A stretch of 64,000 nucleotides of DNA. It comes from Stropharia rugosoannulata (lineage: Eukaryota > Basidiomycota > Agaricomycetes > Agaricales > Strophariaceae). Positions 7,701 through 17,293 of this stretch are shown piece by piece. Position 1 is the first letter of the stretch. Each line of letters opens with the position of its first letter. Made by a program: the position numbers and the translations under genes. The notes under the pieces are model-generated. The model had not been told where the DNA came from. It ran no database searches and saw only the letters and a list, made by a program, of their open reading frames with translations. The DNA lies in assembly GCA_028532985.1 (NCBI GenBank), contig JANCIK010000013.1, positions 1,736,001 through 1,800,000 on the forward strand. The letters are read 5' to 3'.

Positions 7701-10424
7701 CAGTGTCTCTGGGTCTCTGTGAACTTCAAAGCGGTTATTACAAGCGCGCTTATCACGCCTTCGTTTGGGTTCACTGAGATAATGTTTAAATAAACCTCCA
7801 TTATTTAATTTGTAAGATGCACATTGTGCATATGTGTTAAAGTGTGATATTACTCTGCGCTTAAACCAGCGCTTTTCGAGCTTTAGTTTGGTAATGTGGT
7901 TGCGCTGTGCGCTCTTAATTGCGTACCAGCGACCAATAAGGAAGTCTGGTCGCAAAATTGTGTCCTTTGAGATATAATAATAGCAATCTAATTCAGTATC
8001 ATCTACTACATATGTGTCTTCTGCAACCTGTGTGATCTGAAACCGCCCTATATTATCAATTCCAGGGCGATCCCCGGGGTATGGTGCGGCCAATTCAAGT
8101 GTTCGGCATAGTACATCAATGTGGGGTTCCCAAATTGCCCCATTTTTGTCTCCAGGATCATACCACTGACGAACGAAGTCGTCAACAGTCGGTTTAGCGC
8201 CCGTCTCGGCAACTTCCGGGCATTCGTGGACTTCAACAAAATCGCCTTCGAAGTCGTCGAAAGTTATCATATTTGCTTCGATTTCCATGTAGTATGCATC
8301 CACGTCGGCTGGAGAAGCTGTGGTATCATCCAGATCGATCAATGGTTGCTCTAATTCCATTTGAAATGCTTTTGCACCTCCTTTTTGTACATCATCTCTT
8401 TTAACAAATTTCCTTTTATTGCACTGTCTGGGATAATGTCCAGACTCACCACAATCGTTGCAATATGGCTGGTCATTGCCTCTGTTATATGTATTGTTGT
8501 TTCTATTGTTACCAGACTGGTTATTCTGGTTGTTGCCTCTGTAATTATTATTCTTATTGCCATACTTGTTATTGTTGTAGTTATTGTTATAATTATTATT
8601 TTGTGTCCTCTGTTGCGATCCAGAGTAGTTCTTATTATTGTTTCGATAGCCAGAGTCATTCTGGTTGTTGTTGGAGTCATTCCAACGGTTATTCTGACGG
8701 TTGTCAGAGTTGTTTTTATTATTCTTATTAGAGTTATTCTTATTATTTTTGTTTGAATTTCTAACTGGGCTTGGATCTCGTCCAGCATTTGAGCTATCTT
8801 CCGCATTAGCGGCCGTCTCGAAGACCGTAGCGGTTTCGATGACGTCGTCCCAGTTGTGTGTTAAGGGATCAATACGTTGCTCCATTAATTTGCGCCTTAA
8901 CCAGCTGCGCAATCCGTAGAATAATTTGTCCACACGTTCTTGTGGCGTCGAAGTTCCAATAACCATAAATAGTACGCGTAGTTTAGCGGCGTACCTCTTT
9001 ACGGTCATATCACCTTGTTCAAAGTGCTCGAGTTTCTTCTTTTGCTTCATCCGGTAATCCGGTGGGAAGCAGTACAAAAATAGTTCTTTCAAGTATTCAG
9101 ACATTGTCCATTCTTTATCACTAGCAATTATATTTGTTTCAAAGAATTCTGCTGCTTTACCTCCAACAAAGTCTCCACAGCAATATACATGTTCAGATGG
9201 TGGGAATCCTGCTTGGCGTATGTAGCGCGCACACTGCTGCGCATAACGCGAGAATTTGATCGCGTCAACTTCGCCATTGTATTTCTCGGGTGTCATTGGT
9301 TTTACTGGGCCAAATCTGTAACTAGTGGTCATCCCCTCCGTTCCGTAGGGGTCGCATAGCGCCTGGAATCCGAATGGATCGGAACTGTCCACTCGTGCAG
9401 TGGACCCACTACTCCGTGCTTGAGTAGGTTGTTCATATTCATTATTGTTAGAGTTATTAATTATTCTGCCAATAAGGCTCGTGGGCGGCAGAATTACTGA
9501 TGGAATAGGTGGAGCACGCTTCTCAGCGGGCTTCGGTGTGAAAAAGTTTGCGAACTCGTGCGAAAGCGGACTATTAGCCAGGGGTCGTGTACCGCTTCGT
9601 TCGACGTGCGGCGTCTGCGGGTTGTTCCCACGCTCGCGGGCGCTTAACATTTCTTCGAGTTGGCGTTTCTCGCGCTCCATTTGTTCTAAGCGCTGCTTGA
9701 GCTGCGTAATCTCATCATTCTGGCTGTCTGGCTGTTTCTCAGGGTGGGCTCTCGCTTGGAACTCAGCAAAGCGGACTTGCTGTGCATTGGGATTTAACTC
9801 AGATTGTGGAATATTAATATTACCCCATTCTCTAGGGTCAATGGCCTTCCCCTTTGCTCTTGGCTGAGAAGGGGTCTCAAAGTCCGTTAGATTGTTCTCG
9901 AATCCGGAGTTTTCGGCCCTTTCAGTTAAGTCATCAAGTTGAGCCTGATGTTTCTTTAACATTCCATGAATTAAACCAAATTTTACTAACATGTCTTCCA
10001 TAATAGGAAAGAGTTGATTGACTGATGCCGTAGTAGTTGATACGGCTACGGCAAGTTCTCTTATATTGACTTCGGAATCGTCATCGGACAATTCAGTTAA
10101 AGATGAGTCAATTCCGTCATTAATATTATTGTTATTCTCATTATCAACATCAATGATAGGGGGCTGCTGCACATCCCTAGTAAGGTCCTGTAGATCATCA
10201 TCTACGGCCTTATTACTGTCTGGCACATCTGTCTGGCCAGCAGTCGACCGAGCACCCTCTGTGTCATCGGCCACAATACTACGCTCACGAGTCGCGACCT
10301 CGGGTTGAGCGTGAGAGCGCGTGTTAGCGCTCGGTCCCACACCGCTACCCTGCCCTCCGGCTCGCGGTACGGTGTTTTTACTGGGACCAGACTTCGACGG
10401 CATAGTAAGCCTCGACGAAGACAT
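4650..10424 (-). CDS. Gypsy gag-pol polyprotein (gag, protease, RT, RNase H, integrase N-terminus)
   Basis: 1924 codons in one frame. Gag covers roughly 1-670 with a coiled-coil-like, charged middle part (around 230-270), an Asn-rich tract (about 555-650) and a CCHC zinc knuckle (CNDCGESGHYPRQC, about 653-666). The aspartic protease site ALIDTGS is near 1046, the RT motif YLDDIVIYSD near 1366, RNase H starts with LVTDGCLTG near 1518 and includes DALSRI. The integrase HHCC finger lies near 1855-1900 (ending SCIKCKQSK). The frame then runs into a stop at 4650 shortly after the -1 heptamer. The upstream leader from the 5' LTR to the ATG is about 190 nt. The Asn-rich run is made by AAT/AAC repeats at about 8470-8760. 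Confidence 0.93.
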   Translation of the reverse strand: MSSSRLTMPSKSGPSKNTVPRAGGQGSGVGPSANTRSHAQPEVATRERSIVADDTEGARSTAGQTDVPDSNKAVDDDLQDLTRDVQQPPIIDVDNENNNNINDGIDSSLTELSDDDSEVNIRELAVAVSTTTASVNQLFPIMEDMLVKFGLIHGMLKKHQAQLDDLTERAENSGFENNLTDFETPSQPRAKGKAIDPREWGNINIPQSELNPNAQQVRFAEFQARAHPEKQPDSQNDEITQLKQRLEQMEREKRQLEEMLSARERGNNPQTPHVERSGTRPLANSPLSHEFANFFTPKPAEKRAPPIPSVILPPTSLIGRIINNSNNNEYEQPTQARSSGSTARVDSSDPFGFQALCDPYGTEGMTTSYRFGPVKPMTPEKYNGEVDAIKFSRYAQQCARYIRQAGFPPSEHVYCCGDFVGGKAAEFFETNIIASDKEWTMSEYLKELFLYCFPPDYRMKQKKKLEHFEQGDMTVKRYAAKLRVLFMVIGTSTPQERVDKLFYGLRSWLRRKLMEQRIDPLTHNWDDVIETATVFETAANAEDSSNAGRDPSPVRNSNKNNKNNSNKNNKNNSDNRQNNRWNDSNNNQNDSGYRNNNKNYSGSQQRTQNNNYNNNYNNNKYGNKNNNYRGNNQNNQSGNNRNNNTYNRGNDQPYCNDCGESGHYPRQCNKRKFVKRDDVQKGGAKAFQMELEQPLIDLDDTTASPADVDAYYMEIEANMITFDDFEGDFVEVHECPEVAETGAKPTVDDFVRQWYDPGDKNGAIWEPHIDVLCRTLELAAPYPGDRPGIDNIGRFQITQVAEDTYVVDDTELDCYYYISKDTILRPDFLIGRWYAIKSAQRNHITKLKLEKRWFKRRVISHFNTYAQCASYKLNNGGLFKHYLSEPKRRRDKRACNNRFEVHRDPETLDYCVIDWDAHKCFWIGADKMHKPYFDIRQWYYRIVYKSFLSLTCTEVEGEDLARLFDSEMTEGERVLETHSEDNKNNSHSEYGMDCMISSHAILTDDDGVPLPAVQRNAAITKDPARIVPRPITIVVHINGKPARALIDTGSLCDFMSTTLADQLQLKKETLTSPLKVQLAVLGSRSDVKFKTTPEFSYQGIKEKRSFDIINLSNYDIILGTPFLFQHKVLVGFNETRIIIGSNESVSVEGTTVRQVASRAVQLEERDLESARTYLHELAEPLCKTAGETELPPLRAINHRIDLIDENKVYPYRPAKCPEAFMPQWLEKRDAYLKSGRWEVTKARNAVPMMFIKKPGGPDEPPKLRTVIDLRARNANTRRMVSPLPDIDGIMRRVAARRYRSIIDLKDAYEQVRIEPGDVEKTAFATPSGNMLSNVLQQGDTNAPATYQSLMNYIFSPYIGTFMDVYLDDIVIYSDTLEEHIQHVKTILDILRKEKFYLSSSKLQFLCKKVKILGRVVDDDGIQMDPYKVDALMKWKVPTNRELLRGFLGAVGYLADDIDRVRIPMGVLHTLTSEAVPFRWDHTHQRAFEEIKYLASKCRDHHRKPLNYKEGAPPINLVTDGCLTGIAGVISQGEDWQNAEVAAFYSAKLSPAQQNYPVHEIELLAGLETMMRYRDLLLGTHFRWYTDHEGLETVLKHKDISPRRARWLENLTMFDFEVIHVPGKENILSDALSRIYSNDAPGTVRAPSEYTEYDGTSDSMELACKTISFPVFVGLEACNANIVGRRTKKALASETADTGRPETAEEFAARVRNGFKLKGPDPSKRLVIRIPARKKDLPKSTEGANVQRAPPISEGVGSAPAVTENTELAEELSEFPPLDLARELDSIDILKAIKGNYKLDPFFKSIVENPLEYKLFHYDNKEQLLYMVENNQRLLCIPNLRVRGRSIREIIIAEGHTLLAHLSFHKTYDYLHEFVWWKTMSKDIESYCNSCIKCKQSKSTNHKPFGLLHPLRSRSDHGPRSELIL
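4695..4701 (-). other. Frame break in Gypsy pol at a CCC-TTT-G heptamer
   Basis: In the gag-pol frame the codons are CAC CCT TTG, containing the heptamer C CCT TTG, and a -1 slip here continues directly into the integrase core frame with normal spacing (HPL then EIQKRPW). A single lost G in TTG-GAG would produce the same picture. Z = G is weak for classical eukaryotic -1 sites, so mutation and programmed shift are both open. Confidence 0.5.
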
Positions 10425-10610
10425 AGAAAAATGCTATAGCAGAAAAAGGTCAGTAATAAAATTGCAAGAGGACTTAACTTCGCCTAGGGTCTTGGGTGAT
10501 CAGTCCAAGATGAATCCGAGGGGTTTGGTCGACGAGCAGTGCACTGACAAAGGTTCGGGGTGGTCCCGTAGAGTATTGCGAGTTTACAGCGACGAGTACT
10601 GTCAAAAATA

Positions 10611-10874
10611 TGTGACGGGGCGTGATTCACACGAGTCCCGGCACACGAGTCAAGCCTCAAAAGACAGGATAAAGCTGTAGATTCAAGACTTGGGCCCTAC
10701 CTACGATGCAGAGGCCCTTTATATACTCTACAGGAGTGTTTATGCAGTAAATAAATGTGATATGATAAAAGATAAAAGTACTAGATATATCTAACCACTA
10801 TCAGAGTGGATGATAAAGGTGGGATAAGATAAGATATAGCTGAAGATTGTGACGACTAAAGGCAGTCCGTCACA
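10611..10874 (-). repeat. Gypsy 5' LTR
   Basis: 264 bp, identical to the 3' LTR, followed on its outer side by the GTATA target duplicate (10875-10879). The TATA-like box is TATATAAAG on the minus strand near 10716-10726. The element would be transcribed leftward from here. Confidence 0.96.
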
Positions 10875-10935
10875 GTATATTTAGTCCTTAATTTCAATTA
10901 GCACGCTACGTTGCCCCGCCCAAATCCAAGCCACC

Positions 10936-12921
10936 ATGAAAATTTTCTGCTATTTTCCCGCTGAAAAGCCAATCGATATGGAAATTGACATCGACGCTGA
11001 ATCTCGTGTCTACACACTGATTAAAGAGATCTACAAGGAGTTGATGCTATTCGAGTATGATGTGGCTTTGAAGGAGCTCGAACTGTACAAGGTACGCTTG
11101 ATCACTTGCTCTGGGATTAAACACACCAGTTGACTCTGGGCAGAGTGATATTCCGATTGAGCCTTTAGAAAATCGGCAAGAACGAGTATTAAATTGGCTT
11201 CACAACCAAACCAAGTCCCTGAACACTACCATTAAACTATCTAATATATTTCCCGACAAGCCAGAAAGGAAGCTCTTTCATATCATTATCGCTACCCCCG
11301 AAGGTTTGGCACTCCCAGAAACTGGTTTATATTTCTTCTGATCATGACTTAGTGAAGGAGATATGCGACGTTATTCACGATCCTGAAGGTGCAAGACTTA
11401 AGAGGGTTAAAGCAGGTGCGAGCCACTTGCCATCCGTGCCAACACCCATTTCTCATTCCTCTCTGCAGACCTCCACCAGCAGCACAAGAAAATGTTGAAA
11501 TATCCTGCACCTTCTAGTATCGTCAATGACCCTACCGAAGTGAAAAAATTTCTCGGCTCCGATGATCAACTCGTGTGCATTGATAGAATCCCAGCGGCCA
11601 TATTCAGCCCGCCATTAGCTCGTTTACAAAAACGCCTCGATAATCTTGGAGACGTCGATGTGACGCTTCATGAGGTTGATCACGCTTACATGTTGCATGG
11701 TGCCTCAGTCGCGTTTTATGACATCGACAATGACTGTCAAGATGCCATTAAATATCTCGTAGATGCCTTGTTTCGAAAGAATGGCCGTTGGCGGCAAAAA
11801 ATTGACTGGGCGGGGTCCATCACCCCCGACGCACATTGGTTTGTTTATTACACTGATTTCCCCATTGCAATTTTAGAGTCGAAGAACACGATAGGTTTGC
11901 ATGGCGATCCGTTCCTTCAAGCTGTAGTTGACTATACCAAGATCGTGTCAGCCGAGAAGGTGCGGTAGTTCGTTCTAATCATACACGTCAATTAACAGTG
12001 GATTATCAGTTTGTATCATATCTGGGCTCTTGCAATTTTCCTGTTGTGCTTCTTGGTATCTCAGGGTCTCGGATTGATGTTGGTGTTGCCGTTTGTGTTG
12101 GCTCGGTCTATGCGTCTCGGCTCGTCACCTTGGACCTTTCATCTGGATTTCATTTGACCGACAATATTATCCGCCTAGCTCGCACTTTCAAGTGTATCTC
12201 ATTGTGTCTAGACGAGTTGGGGGTGTACTACAGCGAGGTTGGTGCCAAACCTAAGAAAGCAACTATGTCTGCTCTCTTTCCGAATCCTACTCCGATTGCT
12301 AGTATTTTTGGGGACTCGTCTCTTTCTCTCAAGTACCGTGGCACACTTTCTCCCAGAGGCGAGCCGGATTTCGAAACGGTACCACACCTGCAGTTGGGAA
12401 CTACTGCCCTTTACGTGGCCGACACTACCATTCATGACGCCGCATCAACAGTCATTGTTAAGTTCACGAGTCAATACAATGTCGAAGCCCACAAACTTCT
12501 GTCTGATGCTGGTCTTGCCCCGAAGCTATATTCATGTCAACTCATTGTTGGTGGTCTGTACATGGTTGTCATGGATTATGTCCAAGACGCCAAGTCGGTA
12601 TGGCTGATGCGAAATTACCTTCCTCGTGAAACTCCTCCTGAAAATGTGCTGGACCAAGTTGAAAGGGCGATCCAGATACTGCATGACAATGGTTTGGTGT
12701 ATGGCGACCTACGCGACACCAACATAATATGTTTAGCTGGAATGCGGGCGATGCTTGTTGATTTTGATTGGGCAGGGAAAGATGGAGAAGCGAGATATCC
12801 AGTTTCAGTGAATACCAAGAATAACAGGCACGACGACGTGCGTGGCCATGCAGAAATGCGGAAAGAACATGATTTGTACCAGCTTAAAGAATTGAAGAAG
12901 CAGTTGTATCCATCTACATAG
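10936..12921 (+). CDS. Crinkler-type (CRN) protein with REase-like and kinase-like domains, arm A copy
   Basis: Five exons join in frame: 10936-11091, 11144-11303, 11353-11415, 11469-11959, 12010-12921, giving 593 residues; introns are 49-53 bp, GT-AG. The start has a good context (GCCACCATG). Residues 1 to about 105 form the ubiquitin-like CRN header, ending with the LSNIFPDKP and FHIIIATP region. The middle part carries ILESKN, an E-x-K signature of REase-like folds. The last about 270 residues are kinase-like: IVKF lysine, VEAH glutamate, VYGDLRDTN catalytic loop (Tyr in place of the usual His), VDFDWAG metal-binding motif. In known CRN proteins the header directs trafficking and the C-terminus acts in the target compartment; here function is inferred. 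The Gypsy insertion about 60 bp upstream may silence it. Confidence 0.82.
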
Positions 12922-13010
12922 ATATTATGTTACTTTCATTGTTCATTTTCTGCTACGTAATGCCTTGTTAAGTTAATGTGAGGAGAGCTTCTATTTTCGA
13001 AGTTGAGAGG

Positions 13011-13705
13011 AGAAAATGACTTATAACGGGGTTATATGTATGTAGTTTTACGCGAATTGAATTCATAAGCAATATGGGTTATAACGGTGAGCCGCGGGTT
13101 GAAGCTTGAAGTCTAGTCTGGGCCTCCGGAGTACTCGAAAGGCAGCGAGCGCGCAAGCTTTGGCATAGCGGAGTCAATGTCAAGTTGGGTCCTCCGCCTG
13201 CCTTGTGCACTGTCTCGCCGCACCGCCTATCATATTATGTTACAGGCCGCAATTCAAGAAGATACGGTGCAGCACCAGAGATAAATGGCAGGTTGAAGTA
13301 TATATGGGTGATTGAACATGAAATTCGGGCAGGCCAGAGCACTTTACAGTTTAACCTTACGAATTTTTGCAAATCGGACAAAAGATATGAGAATGAGATG
13401 TTGCTGTATAGCCAGTCTTGCCTTTCAGGGCTTCAAGGGATAATATATCTGGTGTAAGTGCACGCTTAGCTCCGACTCCAGGTTGAACACGCCCAGCCCG
13501 GCGTACGAGTCCGCGCCATCATGTCTCTGAAAAGTTGTACTATGTATACAGCTGTCTGATCATGAGCTACATATGTACTTAACTATTTAAGTACTTGAAG
13601 GCGCATATATGTCGAAGTTACCAATTACAGAGCAAAGTCTGAGCGCATTTATTCCATTTCGTTCAAAATTTACCAGTGGAAAGGCTGCAGTAGATTCCTA
13701 CCTAT
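13011..13705. other. Spacer with a short diverged repeat
   Basis: No intact gene. The stretch 13445-13580 is a diverged inverted match to 28265-28440; both look like the end of a decayed coding sequence (frame with LRLQVEHAQPGVRVRA here, LRLLVQHAQLGVRVRV there). The remainder holds only short open frames. Confidence 0.55.
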
Positions 13706-15210
13706 TTATGACTTCCCAACGGACGGAAGCAAAGGCTGCAGAAGTGGTCTGTAGGTGTGCGCCGAGATTTGCATAAGGTATGGGGGGTGAGCACCGTCGC
13801 CCTGTACTCGACATAACTCAATAAAGAGGTGAAGAAGGTTAGAAAAAGTATGTGCAACGCACAATCAACCAGTATGGGAACCCCGGGTCAAACGTGGTCG
13901 CACTCTCCAGGAACTTGATCTGTTCACTCGTCAATTCAATTTCAAGCGCCTCGATGTTGGCGAGCAAGTGCTCGATCTTCCGTCCCCCAATTATGGGGAA
14001 TACGTAGACTGTCTTCTGCATGAGATAGGCGATGGCCACTGCATGAACGGTGTATGAGCAACCTGAGGGAATATAGAGGTGAGTGAGAATGAGGGCCTCA
14101 CCGGAGGTAATGTGTTTAGCGCCGACTTCCTGAGCGACCTTCTCGAGCGCTTTGCAGACCTTGATCTCTTGCTCATTACGCTCCCAGTTAGGATCCAGGA
14201 GGACGGGTCCCTTTTCTCCAGACTGTCTTCGCCTTTCTTCCTCTTCATCCGTGCGAATCTTTCCGCCGGCAAGAACGTTCCATGGTGCAAGGGCCATGCC
14301 TCCAATCCGAATTTAAGTCAGGACGGAATTGATAAAATGTAATAAAGTATCACTCACCTTCAGATCGTGCCATAGGTATAATTTCGCGCTCGAATGAGCG
14401 GTCCATGATGTTCCATGCACCTTGGTAAATAACGAAAGTGGTCAATGCATGGCATCGTGCGTATTGGTTTGCTTTCGACACAACCCACGCAGGAGTGTCG
14501 GATATCCCCTTATGCCAACACAAGGGTGTCAAACGATATTCCGTTTTGCAAATCAGTCACTCACGAGATACAGGACCTTGCCCTGCATGACCAACGCGTG
14601 AAGTGACTTCATTACCTCCTCCACGCTGGTGTCCCAATCCCAAAAATGGACATATAAAAGGTCGATGTATGATGTACGAAGTTTTTTGAGAGATGCCTCC
14701 ACAGACATGTGGAGTGACTTGGCATTATTGCCGGAATAAAGGACTTTCTGTTGGACTGAAGCGTTCCATGTTTTATAGCCTATGGAGTACTGAGAACAAT
14801 ATACAAACAATATGCATGAAATCACTAATTACCACGGAGGGAAATCAAACTCACTTTGGTGGCAATAAACAATTGATCCCTGATGCCCCTTTTCTCTGCC
14901 CATTCTCCAATGAACTCCTCCGAAGATTCGTCCTGACTGGAAAAATGTCAAACGCCTGACACTGCCAACGAAATAGACAAACATACTAGTTGTTAGCCGT
15001 ATCAATAAAGTTTCCCCCGTTGTCGAAATACGCGTCCAGTAGCTGGAAGCTCGTTTCCTTGTTCATGCTGCCCATTCCCATAGATTCCCACTTGTCACCG
15101 ATGCTCATCGCTCCCAGTTGAATTGGCGACACGTGAACCCCCGCAGACGACGAGAGAACGCGATAGCGACCGAGGCCGGTCTTGGGTTGGGGAGCCGGAG
15201 GAAAAGCCAT
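13706..15210 (-). CDS. Aldo-keto reductase of the aryl-alcohol dehydrogenase (AAD) type
   Basis: NADPH-dependent reduction of aldehydes or ketones, in basidiomycetes often linked to aromatic aldehydes; the substrate is not readable from sequence. The start [17 protein letters not shown] is at 15210. The catalytic tetrad is present: Asp and Tyr in NFIDTANNY (the Tyr codon is rebuilt across the first intron), Lys in LFIATK at an exon end, His in [10 protein letters not shown]. Later exons carry [33 protein letters not shown] and [13 protein letters not shown] (cofactor-binding end). The last exon, after an intron starting at the GTGCGT following YWLI, encodes [19 protein letters not shown] and ends at 13706. 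Roughly seven short GT-AG introns, no break seen. Confidence 0.9.
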
Positions 15211-17293
15211 GTTTCAGAAGACAACAAAGCAATGCAAGGGTGGTGGTAGGAATAATGCATGAACACGAGATATGGTTCGCCTTTTATACACTTTACGGTC
15301 GACCAAGGGGTGAGGTCGCGATAGAACTTGCATCAGCCCAATGAGCCATAATGGGAAATTAGCCTGGGAGCTGGTCAAGAACAACCCAAGAATCAGGCGC
15401 CAAGCTGTGGTAAGCGAAAGAAGTAGGTAGCATATGGCTTAATATGACTCGAATAAGTCTGATGTATGTTGAAATTTCATGACTCATGCTGCGAGTGAGG
15501 TCGGGTCGACGTCGGGACGCAGAAAATAAGGACAGGACCAATACATATGCCGCGACGCGCGTCGCGCGACTTCTCACGCGAGGCTCATGTGACCGCTCAT
15601 TTACAGTTGCCAAATAAGTACAAATGTCGCGTCTTTCTTGCGTCTTTCCAACGTTTTTCTCTTTATCGTCTTCGCTCAATCTTCGCTACTCTTCTGGAGG
15701 ACGAGGGTGAGGCATGTATCCACTTCAAAGCACGAGCCATCTGCATAACCTCCCTCTAGAGTCGACTTCTAGCCGTAAACGTTTGGTAAACGTCTGCTTT
15801 CTATCCCGTTCGCAATTGGATAATATATTCCCGAATGATGCCCGCCCGGTGCCGTCTATTATTTTCACGTCTCATCAAAACGTTCACAGCAGAAATTAAA
15901 CTATGGATATGGACATTGCCTACGCGATGTCAAGAAACTGTGTATATGCACGCTATCATCAAGTATGGGCGCCGTGGTCTTGTCATCAATCCCACACAAG
16001 CCGCATATATGCACTCACTGCACAAAACTTGAAGTCGACGATATCGGAACATTTCGCTAATCCTCAAGTAGTTTACTATTATGCGCCTTCAAAATCCTTG
16101 TTCCAGGAGTTTGCTGTTCTAGACCTGACCTCGATATGTACTTTGGAGCTTCAATGGAAATCATTTTGAAGGCATTGTCCACACCAAGCTAACTCCTCAA
16201 CTTGACTGTGTGACGGGTCACTGACGACAGTCATGGAGTGGAAGGCGCGACTGGTATTCTTCCTTTTGTGACCCGTGCCATATCGAGCGCTTGCCTTCTT
16301 ACATTCCGACTCCTTCATCATATAGGGACTCGCTACGGGCCATGAGACTGAGCTCCGATTTCACTGCTGCGTCGTCCGTCAATCTTACCATCACTGTGGC
16401 TGTTTGTAGTGTTGACGCACACTGGGGATGTTCCGTCTTGCACAGCATATTGGCGTAGAGCAGATCAAAGCCATACTTCATTGGTATCAACCGCCCATGG
16501 ACGGGGGGGTCGACATATTGTAATCGCACCCAAGGCCAGACAATGATCATTCTATTCTTGGCCTTGCCTATCGTGCTATCTTCAGCAGGTTACCTACCGG
16601 AATCACCAAGGCTCCTCATATGACTACGGCACTGCGGCGCAAAGATTTTGTCGTTTTGCTGAACTGCCTTCCTATTTGGTTACACTATATGGTACCGAGT
16701 ATCTGGCTCTCGTTTCAAGGCATTCTCGAATTCCCGTACGGTCCATGGCTAATGTCTCCTTCTCTGATGAACTGCTTTCAGTGCGTAGAGAGGCCTAATG
16801 GAACATGTGGGTCTGTCTGTTTCGCCGACTTTTATTCTGGAGTCTCGTGTCTTGATTACAATGAACAATGTCAGCAAATGCCTCGTGGGCCACGATTCGA
16901 TGGACTAAATATTGACTCTACCCTTATGGAACATATAAATGTTAGGGTTCCTCCGGCAAGTCTTCGTCGATTCTCGTATTCACTGAAAGCACACAGAACC
17001 ACAACATAATACAAATCCTTTGTTTAAATGTGAGCACTATTGCACTTGCAGACTTATTGGAACTATGGTCGACGGTCTGGCGAGGTGCATGGCAGTTGCT
17101 ATCCTGACTGTTCTCGTTATGGATCTTGCCCGTACACCCGGTCAGGCTACCTCATGACATAGTTCACGCATCACAGATTCTGGCAGTATAGCATGTGCTA
17201 CCAGTCATCTACGCAACCTCTCGACGGACTAAAACAAGAGAAAATTATATATAACCCTAGTCGCCAGCCATGAAGACTACCCCTTGAGATTCA
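15211..17293. other. 2.1-kb gene-poor spacer
   Basis: Several short open frames on both strands, none with a recognisable domain or a consistent splice chain. It may contain promoters of the divergently placed aldo-keto reductase and GH30 genes. I cannot exclude a decayed gene at 15700-17000. Confidence 0.45.

Larger units (their letters stand above)
2290..10874 (-). mobile_element. Complete Ty3/Gypsy LTR retrotransposon, recent insertion
   Basis: The element is read on the minus strand. Two 264-bp LTRs (10611-10874 is the 5' LTR, 2290-2553 the 3' LTR) look identical base for base, start TGTGACGG and end CCGTCACA, and are flanked by the 5-bp target duplication GTATA (2285-2289 and 10875-10879). 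The coding order is gag, protease, reverse transcriptase, RNase H, integrase with a chromodomain-like tail, then an extra ORF before the 3' LTR. Identical LTRs indicate a young insertion. The base after the 5' LTR does not start with the TGG expected for a tRNA 3'-end primer site. A purine-rich tract (GGAGGGCGTA, ending at 2554 on the minus strand) abuts the 3' LTR. Confidence 0.96.
1808..13010 (+). repeat. Arm A of an inverted duplication carrying a CRN gene, interrupted by the Gypsy element
   Basis: After removing the Gypsy insertion (2290-10874 plus one target copy), the stretch 1808-2289 joined to 10880-13010 matches the reverse complement of 20563-28260 minus its Copia insertion. Similarity starts at about 1808 (matching about 28260) and runs out at about 13010 (matching about 20563). 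The outer upstream block (1808-2180) is visibly more diverged than the CRN C-terminal exons, which are nearly identical between arms. About 2.6 kb of single-copy sequence per arm is involved. Arm B has extra sequence between about 27590 and 27830 that arm A lacks. Confidence 0.88.

Noticed and set aside
8361..8806. Long open frames on both strands rich in Ile/Val or Tyr/Cys
   Set aside because: They are shadows of the AAT/AAC repeats that encode the Asn-rich tract of Gag.
11304..11352. Apparent frameshift in both CRN copies after FHIIIATPE
   Set aside because: A 49-bp GT-AG intron with a branch-like CTGAT restores the frame in both copies.
16299..17009. Possible gene in the spacer before GH30
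   Set aside because: Frames on both strands are short, lack domain motifs, and no splice chain joined them.
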